DNA from: Ruminococcus sp.
Lineage (GTDB): Bacteria; Bacillota; Clostridia; Oscillospirales; Ruminococcaceae
Direction: 5' to 3'
DNA length: 32,779 bases
Assembly (NCBI GenBank): GCA_031262105.1
Contig: JAISIH010000077.1
Coordinates: forward strand, 1 to 32,779
The position numbers and the translations under genes are program-made. Shown here piece after piece: positions 7,223 to 17,837 of this stretch (its first letter is position 1; each line of letters opens with the position of its first letter). The notes under the pieces are model-generated. The model had not been told where the DNA came from, made no database searches, and saw only the letters and a program-made list of their open reading frames with translations.

Positions 7223-9982
7223 ATGGATGATAAAAATAAGATTTCAGATTACGTCAATAAGGTAAATAACCTTGCGGATAAGATGCTTGCGCCGGAGACG
7301 GAAGAGGTTGTCGTTAAAAAAACGGTGCGTGACCTTGCCGCCGATATTGACATCTATTCCGACCTTGATCCGATGTCGGCTATATCGGACGTTTTAACCG
7401 ACCCTGAAATTGAAATTGAAACTCCATCCGATACCGAGCCGATAGTTCTCGCAAAAGATAAGATTACATATTCCGACGAAGATAAAAAAAGGCTTCTTCA
7501 CGACCTCGGCGCGGATATTGACCCGAACAGTCTCGAACGCGGCAGGCGAACAAGAGTCGATATTGATAAGTTTGAAAAGCGGATTGAACCGGCGGAGCTT
7601 GCAATAAAAGAATTTGAAGCAAAGCAACAGGCAGAAGCGGCGAAAAAGCCGAAAAAAGCCGTTCGCAGAAGACGTAAAGACGACGCTGAGACGATTAAAG
7701 CGCGAAAAAACATGATTATCATTGCGGCGTTAATACTTGCGCTTTTATATGTAACCTGCTTTTTCTATGTGAGAGCTGTCAACGCCGAAGATGCAGAGAA
7801 CGCGCAGAAAGCATTGTTGTCCGTTGACACAAGGCAGGTTATTGAAGCAATCGCGAAAACGGACAATTCCGTTTCTGCTTCGGATAAAGAAAAATACGAC
7901 CTTTCAAGATATAAACTTGACACCGACGAAGACGGTTTAACAGACAACTACGAGCTTTTATATTCCGGCACAGCTCCGGCGCGATCCGATACCGACGGCG
8001 ACGGAATCCCCGACGGAATTGAAATAGAGGCGGGCACAGACCCTCTTAAGTTACAATCCGACGGACGAACGGACGACGCAAACCGCACATTTTTACATTC
8101 GATGATAGATGAAGAAGTTACGGTACGCGTTACAGGGAAATGGAACGTTTTTAAAGGCAACATCGCAAGATATCCGATGAATGTTGAAAATTATCCCGGT
8201 ATTCTGTCTAAGGGGATTGAGGTAACATTTGACGGAACAGCTGCACAGCGAGGCTTCCTTTACTATGACCTCACGAAGGTTGACATTAACAAATGGGGCG
8301 AAAACCCCGATGTTCGTATATTCAGGTATAACCCCGATGACAACAGCCTTGCCCTTGTCGGCGATGGGGGTGCTTTATCGGGTGATAAATCTGTTATAAG
8401 TTCGGGAATACGCACCGGCATATATTTTTTAGCGGACAGGAATTTCCTTTCGGCGGACAGCGGCATAAACATTATGTTCGTTATCGACAACAGCGGCTCG
8501 ATGTACCCGCAGGAAACGGTTACGGGTTCGGAAGAGAATGACCTTGAATTTAAGCGGTTAGATTTTGCAAAGCACCTCATAGAACGTATCGGGAACGATG
8601 CAAACTTCGGTGTCGCGAAATTTACGTTAAAATACACGACACTCTGCCCGATATCATCCGATGACAATGCGGCACTTTCTGCACTCGAAGAGATTAGAAC
8701 AGGCGCGGAGAATTTCGACGGAACGGAAATTTCAAATTCGATTATTTCCGCAGTCGATACTTTCAGAAATAATAAAAACGACCGAAACTACATTATCGCG
8801 ATTACGGACGGATTGCCCTCAAACGCCGATGCAGACGCCGAAGAGCGGGCGATTGCTTACGCTAAAGAGAATAACATCGCGGTTATAACAATCGGTCTCG
8901 GAAAGAAGATTGACCCGGAATTTTTGTCGAAGATAGCCGAAGAAACCGGCGGTGTCTATTATCAAGCGGTCAATAACGGCACCTTCGATTCAATCAGCGA
9001 AAAGGTTGAAACGCTTATTAATTCCGGCAGAACCGAATTCATACCCGATACAAATGCGGAGGAAAATACCGTAACTGAAGACTTAAGTGTAATAGTTCTC
9101 GCTGATTCGGGATTTGTTGCGGCAGAAGATACGCTTTCGGCAAACGACATTGCGACGACTTACGACAGATCCGGCTCGGACCTCGGTATGGCGATATTTG
9201 CGTCAAAATACTACAGCGGAACGCTTCCGCAAAAGACCGCAAACTATGTTACAAACAGCAACGCCGAAGTCTTGGGCTTTGACCTCTCGGGCAGCGAATT
9301 TTTCGCCGCCGGCAAGAAGAATCTGTCCGAACTTGAGCTTCCGTACACGAAACTTTGTGAACCTTATAAAAAAATAACCGAACGCTGGAACTTCAACAGG
9401 ATTACGGACGGTTTGCTGCCGCTTTCCGACAGCGCGCTTTCTGCGATAAAGCCGCTTGAGGGGAAATATAAGATACTTTCAGCTGAATATGACTGGGGCG
9501 GCGGGCGAGATATACCGGGTTTCCTGCGGGCGATTACCTTCCAGCCTCAGCGGATTTTCACGAATTACGAATACCCTGCGCTTGATATAGATACACTCCC
9601 CCCCGACTCCGACGAATACCGCACCTATCGCGCCGTTAACTACTACAATAATTTCGCCGATAAGGGCGGCGTTTCATGGCTTTCGTTTGCGATTGACGGG
9701 CAGGATGCATATGACGAGCTTTTGACCGAACTCACCCTCGGCGTACCCTCCGTTTTGAACGCGGACGGAATGACCTATATCGCCGCGAAATTATCCCGTA
9801 GTCAAGCGGACACAAATGAATACATAATCGAAGCATATGATGTTGCCGACGTCTTAAATACGCCGACGTACATTAACCTCAAGGCGACAAAACTCCTCTT
9901 TAACACCATGCCTTATCAGTACACGGCGACAATTTTCGGCAAATCGGTTAACCTCTATATAATCAAAACTCAAGGAGAATGA
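7223..9982 (+). CDS. Membrane-anchored VWA-domain protein with calcium-binding TSP3-like repeats
   Basis: 919 residues from ATG 7223; TTG 7211 would add four. Layout: an acidic cytosolic N-terminus; a basic stretch (KKPKKAVRRRRKD); one membrane helix at about 164-186; two aspartate-rich TSP3-like loops at about 233 and 256 (DTDEDGLTD, DTDGDGIPD), likely binding Ca; then a VWA domain at about 415-600 with the MIDAS motif D422-N-S-G-S and ITDGLPSN. The orientation predicts an extracellular VWA region. The C-terminal 300 residues are unassigned but contain GVPSVLNADG...NEYIIEAYD, which recalls papain-like C39-type domains without the catalytic Cys/His. Its stop overlaps the next start by four bases (ATGA), so it is co-translated with the pseudo-ATPase. 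Probably a surface adhesion or sensor module. Confidence 0.85.
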   Translation: MDDKNKISDYVNKVNNLADKMLAPETEEVVVKKTVRDLAADIDIYSDLDPMSAISDVLTDPEIEIETPSDTEPIVLAKDKITYSDEDKKRLLHDLGADIDPNSLERGRRTRVDIDKFEKRIEPAELAIKEFEAKQQAEAAKKPKKAVRRRRKDDAETIKARKNMIIIAALILALLYVTCFFYVRAVNAEDAENAQKALLSVDTRQVIEAIAKTDNSVSASDKEKYDLSRYKLDTDEDGLTDNYELLYSGTAPARSDTDGDGIPDGIEIEAGTDPLKLQSDGRTDDANRTFLHSMIDEEVTVRVTGKWNVFKGNIARYPMNVENYPGILSKGIEVTFDGTAAQRGFLYYDLTKVDINKWGENPDVRIFRYNPDDNSLALVGDGGALSGDKSVISSGIRTGIYFLADRNFLSADSGINIMFVIDNSGSMYPQETVTGSEENDLEFKRLDFAKHLIERIGNDANFGVAKFTLKYTTLCPISSDDNAALSALEEIRTGAENFDGTEISNSIISAVDTFRNNKNDRNYIIAITDGLPSNADADAEERAIAYAKENNIAVITIGLGKKIDPEFLSKIAEETGGVYYQAVNNGTFDSISEKVETLINSGRTEFIPDTNAEENTVTEDLSVIVLADSGFVAAEDTLSANDIATTYDRSGSDLGMAIFASKYYSGTLPQKTANYVTNSNAEVLGFDLSGSEFFAAGKKNLSELELPYTKLCEPYKKITERWNFNRITDGLLPLSDSALSAIKPLEGKYKILSAEYDWGGGRDIPGFLRAITFQPQRIFTNYEYPALDIDTLPPDSDEYRTYRAVNYYNNFADKGGVSWLSFAIDGQDAYDELLTELTLGVPSVLNADGMTYIAAKLSRSQADTNEYIIEAYDVADVLNTPTYINLKATKLLFNTMPYQYTATIFGKSVNLYIIKTQGE

Positions 9983-11862
9983 ACGTGACATTTAAGCGGT
10001 GTTTTACCAAGGAACTGCTGTCGATAAAAAGCAGTGTGATCTACATTTTTGTGCTTCTCTATATTATAGTTTATCTCTTGGGTTACCTCGGGGTTTTGCC
10101 CGAATTTACAGGGAACTTTTTAACCCCTGTTTCAATTTTAGTCTACGCAATCGCAGCCGCATTTTTATCGGCGAAGTTTACGTCAGACGATCATAAAAAA
10201 TCGGAAAGCGCAAAGTATAAGGTTATACGAAACGCCGCAACAGGCGAGCTTTTGCTTCCCGTGTCGGAAATATCGTCCGGCGACAGCATATGCCTTTCGG
10301 GCGGCGAATACATACCGCTTTCGGGCGACGTTGTCGCGGGGGAAGCATACGTCTATGAAAAGGGCGAACTTATAGAGAAAAAGCCCGCTGTCGGGCGTGC
10401 AAGGAAAGAAAGCTACTTTGTAAACGCGGGTTCGGCGGTTTATGCGGGGAATATTACCGTCGAAGTCAGCTCCGACAACAAGTCCGCTGCTAATGAAAAG
10501 TCTCGCAGATTCGACAAAAACGATATTTTTACATGGACATTTATCGGTTCTGCCGTAATCGGTGTTGTAATATTTTTAATCCGTTTTTTCGCAGGGAAAA
10601 TGATTTACCTCGGGACTTATGAGGCACTGCTTGACAACATGGTTCTCGTTTTTGCGGTTATAAGTTTATCCTCGCCGTTTTGCTGTGATTCCGATTATTT
10701 GGCGAAGGTTTTTGCGAAGTTTCAAAAGATTAATGTTAACAAAAGCGGTTCGGTTTTTACAGCCGGAAAGGTTAACAGTATTGCCGTTGACGCAAAACTT
10801 TTCTACCCGTTTTCAGAGCCGACCTTCTTCGCGGTTACAGCCGACACTTCAAATGAATATCAAAACATAACCGACATAAATCTCCTGCCCGACCCGCTTA
10901 AGGGGCTTGTTTCGGACAACATAAAAACGCTTTCAAGATGCCGCAGTGAGTGTTTTGTTAACGACACGGATATGATAAGCCTTAGGCGATTTGTTGATGT
11001 TTCTGAAGATGATACAGCCTTAGAGGGCGTGGAACTTTTAACCGAAATTCCGTTTTTGCCCGACAGCGGTTATGCCGCCGCGACTTTCCGCAAGGGAAGC
11101 GTTATTGCGACCGAATATTACGGCAAGCCCGAATTTTTCGCTAAATCGCTCGTCTTGGGCGAAACAGGCCGCGAAGAATTAACCGACTCTGCCATTGATA
11201 AATTAACGTCAATGATTAACCTCATGTCCCGCGAGGGGAAGCGGATACGGCTTTTGGCGGTTAACCACGGGCGGATTAATAACGGCGTTTTACCCGAGGA
11301 AGGATGGCTTATATTAGGCTTTTTCGCCTTCGGTGCAGTGCCGACATTTGCGGTGAAAAAAGCGGTTAATACTGCTGCGGATAACGGTATTCAGATAACA
11401 CTTCTGCCCTCGTATGAGGCGGAAATTTACGATGAATATCTTATAAATACGCTTCGACTTTCGGGGAAATATTCCCCCGAAAAAGATAAACTTATGCCCG
11501 ATAAAATAACCGCTTCGATAGTTTATGACATTGCATCAATCCTCCCCGAAGCTGATGTGAAAATCGCGTCAAAAGCGTCGTCCGGCGGCGTGAAAAAAAC
11601 GGCTGATATTGTGACGAATACGAACGAATATCAAAACGGATTTTCAGATGCAATTGATATAATCGACCGCTCGAAAAGATTCTCCGTTGTTTATAAACTT
11701 TTCGGAGTTTTGACGGGAATTTTGCTTGTCGTAATGTTCATATTTTTTGCATTTGTTTTGCGGTCATTACCGGTTGCGTTCGGCGATGATGTTATCCCGA
11801 TACTTATGTTATTATCGCTCCTCCTCGGGCTTTCGGAGACGTTATTATTAAAGAATACTTAA
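9979..11862 (+). CDS. P-type-ATPase-like membrane protein lacking catalytic motifs (pseudo-ATPase)
   Basis: 627 residues that follow the P-type ATPase plan. Two helices (about 17-37, 46-63). An actuator-like domain: GDSICLSGGEYIPLSGDVVAG from 101, then VYEKGELIEKKP, which aligns with VDESxxTGExxP but reads LIE (131-133) for TGE. Two more helices (about 184-204, 215-238). Then YLAKVFAKFQKINVNKSG leading to VDAKLF (D271) where DKTGT belongs. An N/P region has GAVPTFAVKKAVNTAADNGI, matching DPxRxxxxxAIxxxxxAGI, with LPS (476-478) for TGD. GDGxND is missing. Two C-terminal helices. The phosphorylated Asp is kept in position but its motif is gone, so ATP-driven transport is unlikely. It overlaps the VWA gene by four bases and the TerD-like gene follows after 12; an assembly or sensing role is inferred. 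Confidence 0.75.
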   Translation: MNVTFKRCFTKELLSIKSSVIYIFVLLYIIVYLLGYLGVLPEFTGNFLTPVSILVYAIAAAFLSAKFTSDDHKKSESAKYKVIRNAATGELLLPVSEISSGDSICLSGGEYIPLSGDVVAGEAYVYEKGELIEKKPAVGRARKESYFVNAGSAVYAGNITVEVSSDNKSAANEKSRRFDKNDIFTWTFIGSAVIGVVIFLIRFFAGKMIYLGTYEALLDNMVLVFAVISLSSPFCCDSDYLAKVFAKFQKINVNKSGSVFTAGKVNSIAVDAKLFYPFSEPTFFAVTADTSNEYQNITDINLLPDPLKGLVSDNIKTLSRCRSECFVNDTDMISLRRFVDVSEDDTALEGVELLTEIPFLPDSGYAAATFRKGSVIATEYYGKPEFFAKSLVLGETGREELTDSAIDKLTSMINLMSREGKRIRLLAVNHGRINNGVLPEEGWLILGFFAFGAVPTFAVKKAVNTAADNGIQITLLPSYEAEIYDEYLINTLRLSGKYSPEKDKLMPDKITASIVYDIASILPEADVKIASKASSGGVKKTADIVTNTNEYQNGFSDAIDIIDRSKRFSVVYKLFGVLTGILLVVMFIFFAFVLRSLPVAFGDDVIPILMLLSLLLGLSETLLLKNT

Positions 11863-11874
11863 CGGAAATTTTAT

Positions 11875-13098
11875 ATGGAAATTCAAAAAATGATTGATTC
11901 GGGTATAAACATACCTGCCGGTGAATATGAGGGACCCTTTTTAATCAACCGCCCGTCCGTTACAGACGGGGGCGGGTCGGTCCTTTATATCCGCGACAAT
12001 GCCGCCGCCGCGCTTAATATCGGTTCAAACGGCGTTACCGTAAAAAACATAAATCTTCAAGCGGCAACCCCCGATTCCCCCGCACTCTTGATGTCTCCCG
12101 ACTCATTGCTCGAAAATGTTTTTGTTTACGGGAGCGTTATCGGGAAAAAGAGTGAAGAGGGTTTTTTTGATATACCGTATTCGCTCCATATCGACAGCGT
12201 TCCCGCTGATGAACCGTTTGAATTCACCGTAAAAATTAATGTTCCCATTCCTTGCGAAGTTACCGCCGAGCAGGGGGTTGTGCTTTCTGCAAGTCAGCTT
12301 GTTAAGGGGGTAAATACCCTCGGAATAAGGCTCCCGAAAGCGCGGGCGGGCGGTGTAATACGAAGATGTATTTTTATTAAAACAGAAGTTATCCGCAGGA
12401 TTTTAATTACCGCAAAAGCAGTTTCGGGGATAGAAAAAAAGGGCTATGCGGAGCTTCTGTTTGAACCTGAAGGCAACAGGGGAACACTTACCGAGCCTTT
12501 CGATTTGGCTATTCCCACTATAAAAACGCCGCCTGTTCAAAAAGTAACTGCCGTGAAGCGAAACACATATCAAAGCGGCATTACAACAATTCTGCCGAAG
12601 CCTGCTGTTTCGGGGAAAATCGTGTTAAGCAGGGGAATGCATTATCCGCTTCGCCCCGATGATTTTCTTGAAATTGAATTTTTAACCGAGTCCGTGTCCG
12701 ATATTGATGCATACGTTTTTTTACACGACGGCAGCATGGTTATGCGCGACAGCCGCAACCTCGTATTTTTCGGGAACGATACTGCGATGAACAATGCGGT
12801 AAGTTACCTTCACACAAACCTGCGGCGTGCAGTTTATATTGATTTTAAGCAGATAACGAACACCGTCGGCGAAATTGATATTTGTTATGCCTCATACGAC
12901 AACACGCCGATTTTCGGAAACGTTATCATAAAAACGCGAAGCGAAACGATTTCTATCGCTGTGCCGAAAAGCTCGTCCGTTATAACTGCGTTTCAGATAA
13001 CTGCGAATTCTCCCGGGCTTGTTCTTACTCCGCTTATAATGCCGTACAGGCGCGGGATTGCGGAACTTATACGAAGCTACGGACTCGATGTAAACTAA
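11875..13098 (+). CDS. Beta-helix/TerD-like domain protein
   Basis: 407 residues, no signal peptide, no membrane helix. The N-terminal 80 residues read like a short right-handed beta-helix (IPAGEYEGPFLINRP..., GVTVKNINLQA, SLLENVFVYG). The middle is beta-rich and unassigned. From about 250 to the end the order of motifs matches TerD: FLEIEFLTESVSDIDAYVFL (D276 region), DSRNLVFFGNDTAMNNAV, AVYIDFKQI, EIDICYASYD, FGNVIIK, and the closing GIAELIRSYGLDVN, the family's usual GLxxLxxxxGxxV end. TerD domains bind Ca and occur in tellurite and stress systems, often with VWA proteins. It sits 12 bases after the pseudo-ATPase, completing a three-gene unit. The TerD assignment rests on motif order seen by eye. 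Confidence 0.72.
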   Translation: MEIQKMIDSGINIPAGEYEGPFLINRPSVTDGGGSVLYIRDNAAAALNIGSNGVTVKNINLQAATPDSPALLMSPDSLLENVFVYGSVIGKKSEEGFFDIPYSLHIDSVPADEPFEFTVKINVPIPCEVTAEQGVVLSASQLVKGVNTLGIRLPKARAGGVIRRCIFIKTEVIRRILITAKAVSGIEKKGYAELLFEPEGNRGTLTEPFDLAIPTIKTPPVQKVTAVKRNTYQSGITTILPKPAVSGKIVLSRGMHYPLRPDDFLEIEFLTESVSDIDAYVFLHDGSMVMRDSRNLVFFGNDTAMNNAVSYLHTNLRRAVYIDFKQITNTVGEIDICYASYDNTPIFGNVIIKTRSETISIAVPKSSSVITAFQITANSPGLVLTPLIMPYRRGIAELIRSYGLDVN

Positions 13099-13130
13099 AA
13101 TTTGCATATAGTTTTATAAATATCGCATAA

Positions 13131-13305
13131 TATAGTTGATTAACTTAAAAACACTCACGTGTTTTTAAGTAACCGCGAAAAGCGCGGTAGCTCGCTTTGC
13201 GAGCTGAAATCTACTCAGGAGTTAACTTTTGCGGCGTGCCGCAAAAGCGAAAAACTTTGTTTTTCGCTTGAAAATCCTTTAGGATTTTCAAGTTAAACGA
13301 CTATA
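13131..13305 (+). repeat. Array of six adjacent hairpins inside an outer inverted repeat
   Basis: Six near-contiguous stems: 13143-13170 (12 bp, loop TCAC), 13172-13188 (6 bp), 13189-13205 (7 bp, loop TTT), 13226-13247 (10 bp, loop GT), 13246-13268 (10 bp, loop TTT) and 13267-13292 (11 bp, loop TTTA). All are perfect. They are flanked by TATAGTTGATTAACTT (13131-13146) and its imperfect complement AAGTTAAACGACTATA (13290-13305; 14 of 16 match, one more as G-U). A small ACTC-AG-GAGT hairpin fills the gap at 13213-13222. The element can fold as a multi-branched RNA or DNA structure. It sits between the TerD-like gene and rnhA, with no long T-tract. It may be a MITE/REP-type repeat, a structured RNA or a processing/termination island. 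Confidence 0.85.
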
Positions 13306-13322
13306 ACTTTAGGAGACTCTAT

Positions 13323-13754
13323 TTGAAGGTTCAGATTTTTACGGACGGCGCCTGTTCAGGGAATCCCGGTCCGGGCGGATATGGGGCAATTCTCCGCGCC
13401 ATGGGGAAAGAAAAAGAAATTTCCGGCGGCGAGGCTCAAACCACGAATAATCGCATGGAACTTCGCGGCGTAATTGAAGCACTCAAGGCACTCAAATATC
13501 CCTGCGAAGTTGACGTTACAACCGACTCTAAATATGTCTGTGACGGCGTTAACTGGGCGAGGGGTTGGAAAGAGCGGGGCTGGAAGAAATCGGACGGAAA
13601 CCCCGCCGCGAACAGCGACCTTTGGGAGGAACTTTTGACCCTTTGCAGCATCCATAAAGTCAGCTTCAGCTGGGTTAAAGGGCATGACAGCCACCCCGAA
13701 AATGAACGCTGCGACAGGCTTGCCGTTGCCGCCGCGAACTTATATAAAAGTTAG
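13323..13754 (+). CDS. rnhA: Ribonuclease HI
   Basis: 143 residues. The catalytic acidic set is present: D8 ([14 protein letters not shown]), E46 (NNRMEL), D68 (TTDSKYV) and D131 (ERCDRLA), with the WVKGH loop histidine at 121. RNase HI cuts the RNA strand of RNA:DNA hybrids, removing R-loops and primers. The start is TTG 13323 with ribosome site TAGGAGA at 13310-13316; no in-frame ATG occurs nearby. It follows the hairpin array by 17 bases, so the array may form part of its leader. Length and motifs are canonical. Confidence 0.97.
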   Translation: MKVQIFTDGACSGNPGPGGYGAILRAMGKEKEISGGEAQTTNNRMELRGVIEALKALKYPCEVDVTTDSKYVCDGVNWARGWKERGWKKSDGNPAANSDLWEELLTLCSIHKVSFSWVKGHDSHPENERCDRLAVAAANLYKS

Positions 13755-13819
13755 AATAAACATTGCGCTATTTATCGTTAATATCGTAAACCGTTATAAA
13801 AAACGCCATCAAAAAACAT

Positions 13820-14734
13820 ATGAAAAAACTTCTTTTTATCTACAATCCGACAGCCGGCCGCGGGCTTATCCGCCAAAATCTTTTCGACATCTTTGATGTT
13901 TTTTCGGAGTACGGTTACGACATTATCGCACACCCGACACGCGGCACGCTTGATGCTTTTAACGCGGCGGAAGCGGTTGATAACGACAAAAACCGCGCCG
14001 ATATTATCGTCGTAAGCGGCGGCGACGGAACGCTCGGCGAGGTTATCAAAGGGGTAATGTCGTCCGAGGTCGATACGCCGCTCGGCTATATTCCCGCCGG
14101 GACTATGAATGATTTTGCGGCTTCGCATCGTATACCGCTTAATATGATTGAGTCGGCGCGGATTGTTATGACCGGGACGGCGAAAAGATATGATATCGGG
14201 CGGCTCGATACGAAGACAAGCTTCGAGTATTTCACGTACGTTGCGGCGTTCGGCGCGTTCGCTAATGTGAGTTATGAAACAAGCCGACAGATGAAAAACA
14301 TCTTCGGCGTTTTTGCGTATATGATGAAAGGCGTTTCGACAATCGGTTCGATAAAGCCGTTTCACCTCACCGTTTCGCACGACGGCATTAATGAAACCGA
14401 TGATTTTCTGTTCGGAATGGCGGCGAATGCGACTTCTGTCGGCGGTATGAAGGGCGTAACCGGCGACCATGTCAGCCTTTCGGACGGGATTTTTGAATGT
14501 GTTTTTATCCGCGCAGTCCCTCCGTCGCAGGTTGCCGCGCTGATTAATTCGGTAATAAGCCTCAATTTTGAAAGCCCCTATATCTATACTTTTAAAACCG
14601 CGAAACTCACGATAAAAGCGGAAACGCCCCTGCCTTTTACCCTCGACGGCGAACGCGGCGGCGAACATGATGTTCTCACAATCGAATGTATAAAAGAGGC
14701 GATTTCGCTTATCGTTTCGGAAAATGAAATATAA
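13820..14734 (+). CDS. Diacylglycerol/lipid kinase family protein (DagK/YegS/BmrU-like)
   Basis: 304 residues. The family signature is clear: FIYNPTAGRG at the N-terminus, the nucleotide loop SGGDGTLGEV (G67-G68-D69-G70-T71), and YIPAGTMNDFA for the catalytic-domain glycine loop. The C-terminal beta domain ends with FTLDGERGGEHD, containing the conserved DGE. It phosphorylates diacylglycerol or a related lipid at the membrane, recycling lipids from envelope polymer synthesis. No convincing Shine-Dalgarno sequence precedes the ATG (AAAAAACAT). It is the last + strand gene before the shared terminator. Lipid substrate is not decidable by sequence. Confidence 0.93.
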   Translation: MKKLLFIYNPTAGRGLIRQNLFDIFDVFSEYGYDIIAHPTRGTLDAFNAAEAVDNDKNRADIIVVSGGDGTLGEVIKGVMSSEVDTPLGYIPAGTMNDFAASHRIPLNMIESARIVMTGTAKRYDIGRLDTKTSFEYFTYVAAFGAFANVSYETSRQMKNIFGVFAYMMKGVSTIGSIKPFHLTVSHDGINETDDFLFGMAANATSVGGMKGVTGDHVSLSDGIFECVFIRAVPPSQVAALINSVISLNFESPYIYTFKTAKLTIKAETPLPFTLDGERGGEHDVLTIECIKEAISLIVSENEI

Positions 14735-14766
14735 AAAATCGGCAGGAAAATCTCTGCCGAATTTTT
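14733..14766. terminator. Bidirectional intrinsic terminator
   Basis: TCGGCAG (14739-14745) pairs with CTGCCGA (14754-14760), flanked by six A on the left and five T on the right, so it can end both the + strand lipid-kinase transcript and the - strand ligA transcript that converge here. Confidence 0.88.
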
Positions 14767-14812
14767 ATATTGAAAAATTCACTCGTTTTTTTTGTGAAAT
14801 CTACTCGGATTT

Positions 14813-16846
<2,034 letters not shown>

Positions 16847-17797
16847 TTATTTTTTAAGCGACATTGATGCCTTAACCGTCTTAACGATATTTTCAGCAGA
16901 AAGCCCGAATTCTTTTAAGAGTTCCGGCGCGGGACCGGAGTGTCCGAACACATCGTTAACGCCGATTTTTACGACGGGAACGGGGGTAGATGCGGTTACA
17001 ACATCAGCGACAGCCGAGCCTAAGCCACCGATTACGGAATGTTCCTCAGCGGTGATAAGTAAGCCGGTTTCCTTCGCCGCCTTGATAATTATATCTTCGT
17101 CGATGGGCTTAATTGTGTGGATATTTATTACGCGAGCGGAAATTCCGTCCGCTTCGAGCGTTTTCGCCGCTTCGAGAGCTTCGCAAACGAGCAAACCCGT
17201 CGCGATGATTGTGACGTCAGCGCCTTCCTTTAAGGTTACACCTTTTCCGACCTCGAATTTATAGCCGTCAAAGCCGTTTATAACAGGAATCGCGAGCCTT
17301 CCGAAACGAATGTAAACCGGTCCGTCAATATCCATCGCCGCAAAAACCGCCGCCTTCGCTTCGATGTCGTCGGAGGGGTTAATCACCGTCATTCCGGGGA
17401 TTGTCCGCATGAGGGCAATATCTTCACAGCACTGGTGCGATGCGCCGTCTTCGCCGACGGAAATTCCGGCATGGGTTGCGCCGATTTTCACGGGGAGATG
17501 CGGATAACCTATCGAGTTGCGGACAATTTCGTAAGCTCTGCCCGCCGCGAACATTGCGAAGGAACTTGCGAAAACTTTTTTGCCTGCCGCCGCGAGACCT
17601 GCCGCGATCCCCATCATATTTGCTTCTGCAATGCCGCAGTCGAAAAACCGTTCCGGGTATGCTTTTTTGAAACCCTCAACCTTTGTTGCGTCCGCAAGAT
17701 CGGCAACAAGAACAAGCAGATCATCATGAACTTTTCCGAGTTCAACAAGCGCTTCGCCGTAGCTGTCACGCGTCGCTTTTTTAATTATATCAGCCAT
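16847..17797 (-). CDS. Transketolase, C-terminal subunit
   Basis: 316 residues: the pyrimidine-binding and C-terminal domains of transketolase (DLADATKVEGFKKAYPERFFDCGIAEANMMGIAAGLA, region near residues 31-70; HAGISVGEDGASHQ; TAEEHSVIGGLGSAVAD). With the upstream N-terminal subunit it forms the split thiamine-diphosphate enzyme found in many Firmicutes and archaea, moving two-carbon units in the non-oxidative pentose phosphate pathway. E in CGIAEANM is the residue that activates thiamine. The ribosome site GGAGAAA lies before the ATG. It is separated from the N-subunit gene by 40 bases. Confidence 0.96.
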   Translation of the reverse strand: MADIIKKATRDSYGEALVELGKVHDDLLVLVADLADATKVEGFKKAYPERFFDCGIAEANMMGIAAGLAAAGKKVFASSFAMFAAGRAYEIVRNSIGYPHLPVKIGATHAGISVGEDGASHQCCEDIALMRTIPGMTVINPSDDIEAKAAVFAAMDIDGPVYIRFGRLAIPVINGFDGYKFEVGKGVTLKEGADVTIIATGLLVCEALEAAKTLEADGISARVINIHTIKPIDEDIIIKAAKETGLLITAEEHSVIGGLGSAVADVVTASTPVPVVKIGVNDVFGHSGPAPELLKEFGLSAENIVKTVKASMSLKK

Positions 17798-17837
17798 TTT
17801 AATTTCTCCGGTAAATAGATTTTTTAGGTTAAATTAA

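Noticed and set aside
13131..13305. CRISPR array or tRNA cluster in the hairpin element
   Set aside because: There is no direct-repeat/spacer periodicity and no tRNA D/T-loop signature; the units are distinct palindromes.
13778..14668. 296-codon - strand frame opposite the lipid kinase gene
   Set aside because: The + strand product has complete kinase motifs and the antisense product is Arg/His-rich with no recognisable domain.
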